This document shows positions 5,540 to 7,621 of a DNA stretch of 7,621 nt, piece after piece (positions within the stretch are counted from its first letter, which is position 1; each line of letters begins with the position of its first letter). A program made the position numbers and the translations under genes. A model generated the notes under the pieces. It did not search any database, was not told where the DNA came from, and worked only from the letters and a program-made list of their open reading frames with translations. The stretch lies in NCBI GenBank assembly GCA_017938565.1, contig JAGBBI010000033.1, positions 1-7,621 on the forward strand, given 5' to 3'. Origin of the DNA: Clostridia bacterium (GTDB lineage: Bacteria > Bacillota_A > Clostridia > Christensenellales > UBA1242).

Positions 5540-6163
5540 ATGAACGCAATATTAGGTAAAAAAGTAGGTATGTCTCAAATATTTACTAGCACTGGATTGG
5601 TTATTCCTGTAACCGTAGTTGAAGCAGGTCCTTGCTATGTATCTCAAAAGAAGACAGTTGAAAAAGATGGCTACAATGCAGTTCAGTTGGCATTCGTTGA
5701 TGTTAAACCATCAAGAATTACAAAACCAGAACTTGGTCATTTAAAGAAAGCAAACATTACACCAAAGAAGTATCTTAAAGAATTTGATATTGATGGTGCA
5801 GAACTTGAAATTGGTGCTGAAATCAAGTGTGATGTATTTAAAGCTGGGGACGTTGTTGACGTAACCGGAACAACAAAAGGTAGAGGATTTACCGGACCTA
5901 TTCAAAGATGGAATCAATCTCGTGGACCAATGAGCCATGGTTCAGGATACCACAGAGGTGTTGGTTCAATGGGCTCAAGTGCAGACCCAAGCCACGTTTT
6001 CAAAAACAAGAAGATGGCTGGTCAATATGGTAACGAAAGAGTTACAATCCAAAATCTTGAAATTGCAAAAGTCGACGTAGAAAGAAATCTATTATTAATC
6101 AAGGGTGCAATTCCTGGTGCAAATGGAAATCTTGTCTTCGTTAAGTCAGCAGTTAAGAAGTAA
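5540..6163 (+). CDS. rplC: 50S ribosomal protein L3
   Basis: A 207-residue full-length L3. [12 protein letters not shown] (4-15) is the family start, GRGFTG (114-119) opens the conserved block, and the extended loop with [12 protein letters not shown] (128-139) and [12 protein letters not shown] (158-169) reaches toward the peptidyl-transferase centre. L3 is an early assembly protein bound to 23S rRNA. Within the loop, SSADPSHVF occupies the stretch that carries the methylated Gln in E. coli L3, so no such Gln is evident. GSGYHR has Gly where I would often expect a basic residue. The ATG has AGGAGG (5525-5530) nine bases upstream, and the next gene's ribosome site overlaps this gene's stop. 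Confidence 0.98.
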   Translation: MNAILGKKVGMSQIFTSTGLVIPVTVVEAGPCYVSQKKTVEKDGYNAVQLAFVDVKPSRITKPELGHLKKANITPKKYLKEFDIDGAELEIGAEIKCDVFKAGDVVDVTGTTKGRGFTGPIQRWNQSRGPMSHGSGYHRGVGSMGSSADPSHVFKNKKMAGQYGNERVTIQNLEIAKVDVERNLLLIKGAIPGANGNLVFVKSAVKK

Positions 6164-6174
6164 GGAGAAGAAAA

Positions 6175-6795
6175 ATGCAAACTAAAGTATTAAATATAAA
6201 AGGCGAAGAAGTTGGAAAGATGAACTTAAACGATAACGTTTTCAAAGTTCCTTACAACGAAGCAGTAATTCACCAAGTAGTTGTTGCAACCCTTGCAAAC
6301 AACAGACAAGGAACAAAAAGCACACTAACAAGAAGTGAAGTTAGTGGTGGCGGAAGAAAGCCTTGGAGACAAAAAGGAACTGGAAACGCTCGTCAAGGTT
6401 CTACACGTGCTCCACAATGGATTAAGGGTGGTGTGGTATTCGCACCAAAGCCAAGAGATTTCTCTAAAAAGGTTAATAAGAAAGTTAAAGAACTTGCATT
6501 CAAGAGTGCAATTTCAACAAGATTTGATGAAAAGAATGTTATCGTACTTGACGATTTAACAGTTGAACCAAAAACAAAAGCTATGGTTGAAATTCTTGAT
6601 AACTTAAAAATCAATACTTCTGCTATCATCGTTACTGATGAAGTTAATGCAAATGTTGTATTGTCAGCAAGAAACCTTGAAAAGATTGAAACCTCAACCG
6701 CAGACATTCTTTCAACCTATGATGTTGTAAGAAACGAAAAGTTAATCATCACAAAGTCTGCTATTAAGAAAATAGAGGAGGCTTATGCAGAATAA
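6175..6795 (+). CDS. rplD: 50S ribosomal protein L4 (possible operon autoregulator)
   Basis: A 206-residue L4 of normal length. Residues about 45-95 form the basic extended loop that lines the peptide exit tunnel, including [19 protein letters not shown] (46-64) and [16 protein letters not shown] (65-80), where macrolide-resistance changes occur in other species; no obvious deviation is visible. The globular remainder binds 23S rRNA. In E. coli L4 also represses its own operon at the S10 leader, and the leader at 5030-5208 is a candidate target. The start ATG is seven bases after AGGAG (6163-6167), which shares its first base with the rplC stop codon. The end overlaps the rplW start by one base (TAATG). 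Confidence 0.98.
   Translation: MQTKVLNIKGEEVGKMNLNDNVFKVPYNEAVIHQVVVATLANNRQGTKSTLTRSEVSGGGRKPWRQKGTGNARQGSTRAPQWIKGGVVFAPKPRDFSKKVNKKVKELAFKSAISTRFDEKNVIVLDDLTVEPKTKAMVEILDNLKINTSAIIVTDEVNANVVLSARNLEKIETSTADILSTYDVVRNEKLIITKSAIKKIEEAYAE
6776..6781 (+). promoter_or_regulatory. Distant ribosome binding site of rplW
   Basis: AGGAGG lies inside the end of rplD, 13 bases before the rplW ATG at 6795, longer than at the other genes here (6-9). No nearer in-frame start exists. The TAATG overlap with the rplD stop suggests termination-reinitiation contributes. Confidence 0.6.
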
Positions 6796-7085
6796 TGAGT
6801 ATGTATGACGTAATCAGACGCCCAATATTAACAGAAAAGACATATGCGGGCATTCAATCAAAAAGATATACTTTTGAAGTTGCGCCAAACGCAACAAAGA
6901 CTCTTGTAAAAAAAGCCGTTGAAGAAATTTTTAAAGTCAAAGTTGATAAAGTAAACATTTCAAATGTTCACGGCAAAATTAAAAGACAAGGAAGAAATGA
7001 GGGTCTTACAGGTAACTACAAAAAGGCAATCGTTCAACTTAGTGCAGACAGCAAATCAATTGAGTTTTTTGATAGTTTAAGTTAA
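6795..7085 (+). CDS. rplW: 50S ribosomal protein L23
   Basis: A 96-residue L23 of standard size. [12 protein letters not shown] (4-15) is the typical beginning, and [15 protein letters not shown] (53-67) is the family's basic RNA-binding segment. L23 sits at the tunnel exit and docks trigger factor and SRP; Glu14 corresponds to the trigger-factor contact Glu18 of E. coli L23. The ATG at 6795 overlaps the rplD stop by one base. A second ATG at 6801 (Met3) would also yield a family-like N-terminus but is still further from the AGGAGG, so 6795 is preferred. rplB follows after 18 bases. Confidence 0.97.
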   Translation: MSMYDVIRRPILTEKTYAGIQSKRYTFEVAPNATKTLVKKAVEEIFKVKVDKVNISNVHGKIKRQGRNEGLTGNYKKAIVQLSADSKSIEFFDSLS

Positions 7086-7103
7086 TAATAGAGGAGTAGA
7101 AAA

Positions 7104-7621
7104 ATGGCTATAAAAAGATACAAACCAACAACAGCTGGTCAAAGAGGCAAAACAACTGCTTCATTTGAAGAGTTGACAACCTCAACCCCAGAAAAGTCGT
7201 TGTTGGCAACCAAAAAGAAAACTGCTGGTAGAAACTCATACGGAAGAATTACCGTAAGACATATCGGCGGTGGAAATAGACAAAAATATCGTATTATCGA
7301 TTTTAAAAGAAATAAAGATGGAATTCCTGCAAAGGTTGCAACCATCGAATACGATCCAAACAGAACTGCTTACATTGCACTACTAAACTATGCCGATGGT
7401 GAAAAGAGATACATCTTGGCTCCAAACGGCCTTGCAGTAGGTGATGAACTTATGAGCGGTGCAACTGCTGAAATTAAAGTTGGAAATGCTCTTCCACTTG
7501 AAAACATTCCAGTAGGTTCAGTTGTTCACAATATTGAATTTAACGCTGGCCGCGGTGGAAAAATTGGAAGAAGTGCTGGTAACTCAGCTCAACTTATGGC
7601 TAAGGAAGGCAAATATGCTAC
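7104..7621 (+). CDS. rplB: 50S ribosomal protein L2, 5' part, cut by the window edge
   Basis: The first 172 codons are present, about five eighths of a usual L2 of roughly 275 residues; the gene continues to the right. [14 protein letters not shown], then [17 protein letters not shown] (47-63), [25 protein letters not shown] (83-94), and [18 protein letters not shown] (142-159) are canonical L2 segments of the RNA-binding and SH3-like domains. L2 is needed for subunit association and peptidyl-transferase centre assembly. The C-terminal domain with the conserved His near residue 229 of E. coli L2 is outside the window. The ATG has AGGAG (7092-7096) seven bases upstream. The frame is intact to the edge. 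Confidence 0.97.
   Translation, partial: MAIKRYKPTTAGQRGKTTASFEELTTSTPEKSLLATKKKTAGRNSYGRITVRHIGGGNRQKYRIIDFKRNKDGIPAKVATIEYDPNRTAYIALLNYADGEKRYILAPNGLAVGDELMSGATAEIKVGNALPLENIPVGSVVHNIEFNAGRGGKIGRSAGNSAQLMAKEGKYA

Noticed and set aside
6393..6707. Minus-strand open frame over rplD
   Set aside because: rplD is unambiguous; the antisense frame is low-complexity Ser/Phe/Thr and a byproduct of its codon use.
1..7621. CRISPR array, tRNA/rRNA gene, insertion sequence or attachment site
   Set aside because: No regularly spaced direct repeats, no cloverleaf or rRNA sequence, no transposase-like frame and no terminal inverted repeats with target duplications were seen by eye.

Overview
The window is AT-rich bacterial DNA with close-packed genes, strong AGGAG-type ribosome binding sites and sigma-70/sigma-A-like promoters. 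The right third is the start of the S10 ribosomal protein operon (rpsJ-rplC-rplD-rplW-rplB). The ribosomal proteins read like those of low-GC Bacillota, probably an uncultured Clostridia-like lineage; that placement is an impression from protein style, not a phylogeny. All nine stop codons visible here are TAA or TAG, and nothing requires a non-standard genetic code.

Layout. (1) Positions 2-436, plus strand: the C-terminal part of an unrecognised gene that enters from the left. (2) A bidirectional hairpin terminator at 441-478. (3) Positions 500-1942, minus strand: a 480-residue fusion of a Nudix hydrolase domain and an HD phosphohydrolase domain. (4) Positions 1971-2035: a mirror-symmetric divergent promoter, two copies of TTGCAA-N17-TATAAT whose -35 boxes form a perfect 9-bp inverted repeat. 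(5) Positions 2064-3919, plus strand: a two-gene unit overlapping by 7 nt, a 101-residue small protein followed by a 518-residue protein with an HExxH zinc-protease motif and a later ExxxD motif. (6) A hairpin terminator at 3918-3955. (7) Positions 3961-4797, minus strand: a seven-helix membrane protein resembling the YwaF/TMEM164 family. Its own consensus promoter shows that the longer TTG-initiated reading is wrong. (8) Positions 4866-5208: a gene-free stretch with A-tracts, a perfect-consensus promoter and a structured leader of about 180 nt. (9) Positions 5209-7621: rpsJ, rplC, rplD, rplW and the first 172 codons of rplB, in one operon that leaves the window on the right.

How the genes relate. 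The ribosomal genes form one transcription unit, driven by the promoter at 4995-5023 and probably controlled through the leader. In E. coli the rplD product L4 represses the operon through such a leader; whether this leader answers to L4 is unknown. The left two thirds is accessory-looking. The Nudix-HD gene and the small protein/HExxH pair share one symmetric promoter region and so may be co-regulated. A nucleotide-hydrolase fusion opposite an uncharacterised metallopeptidase with a small coupled partner is the most likely place for an undescribed system, but this is a hypothesis from gene order and motifs only.
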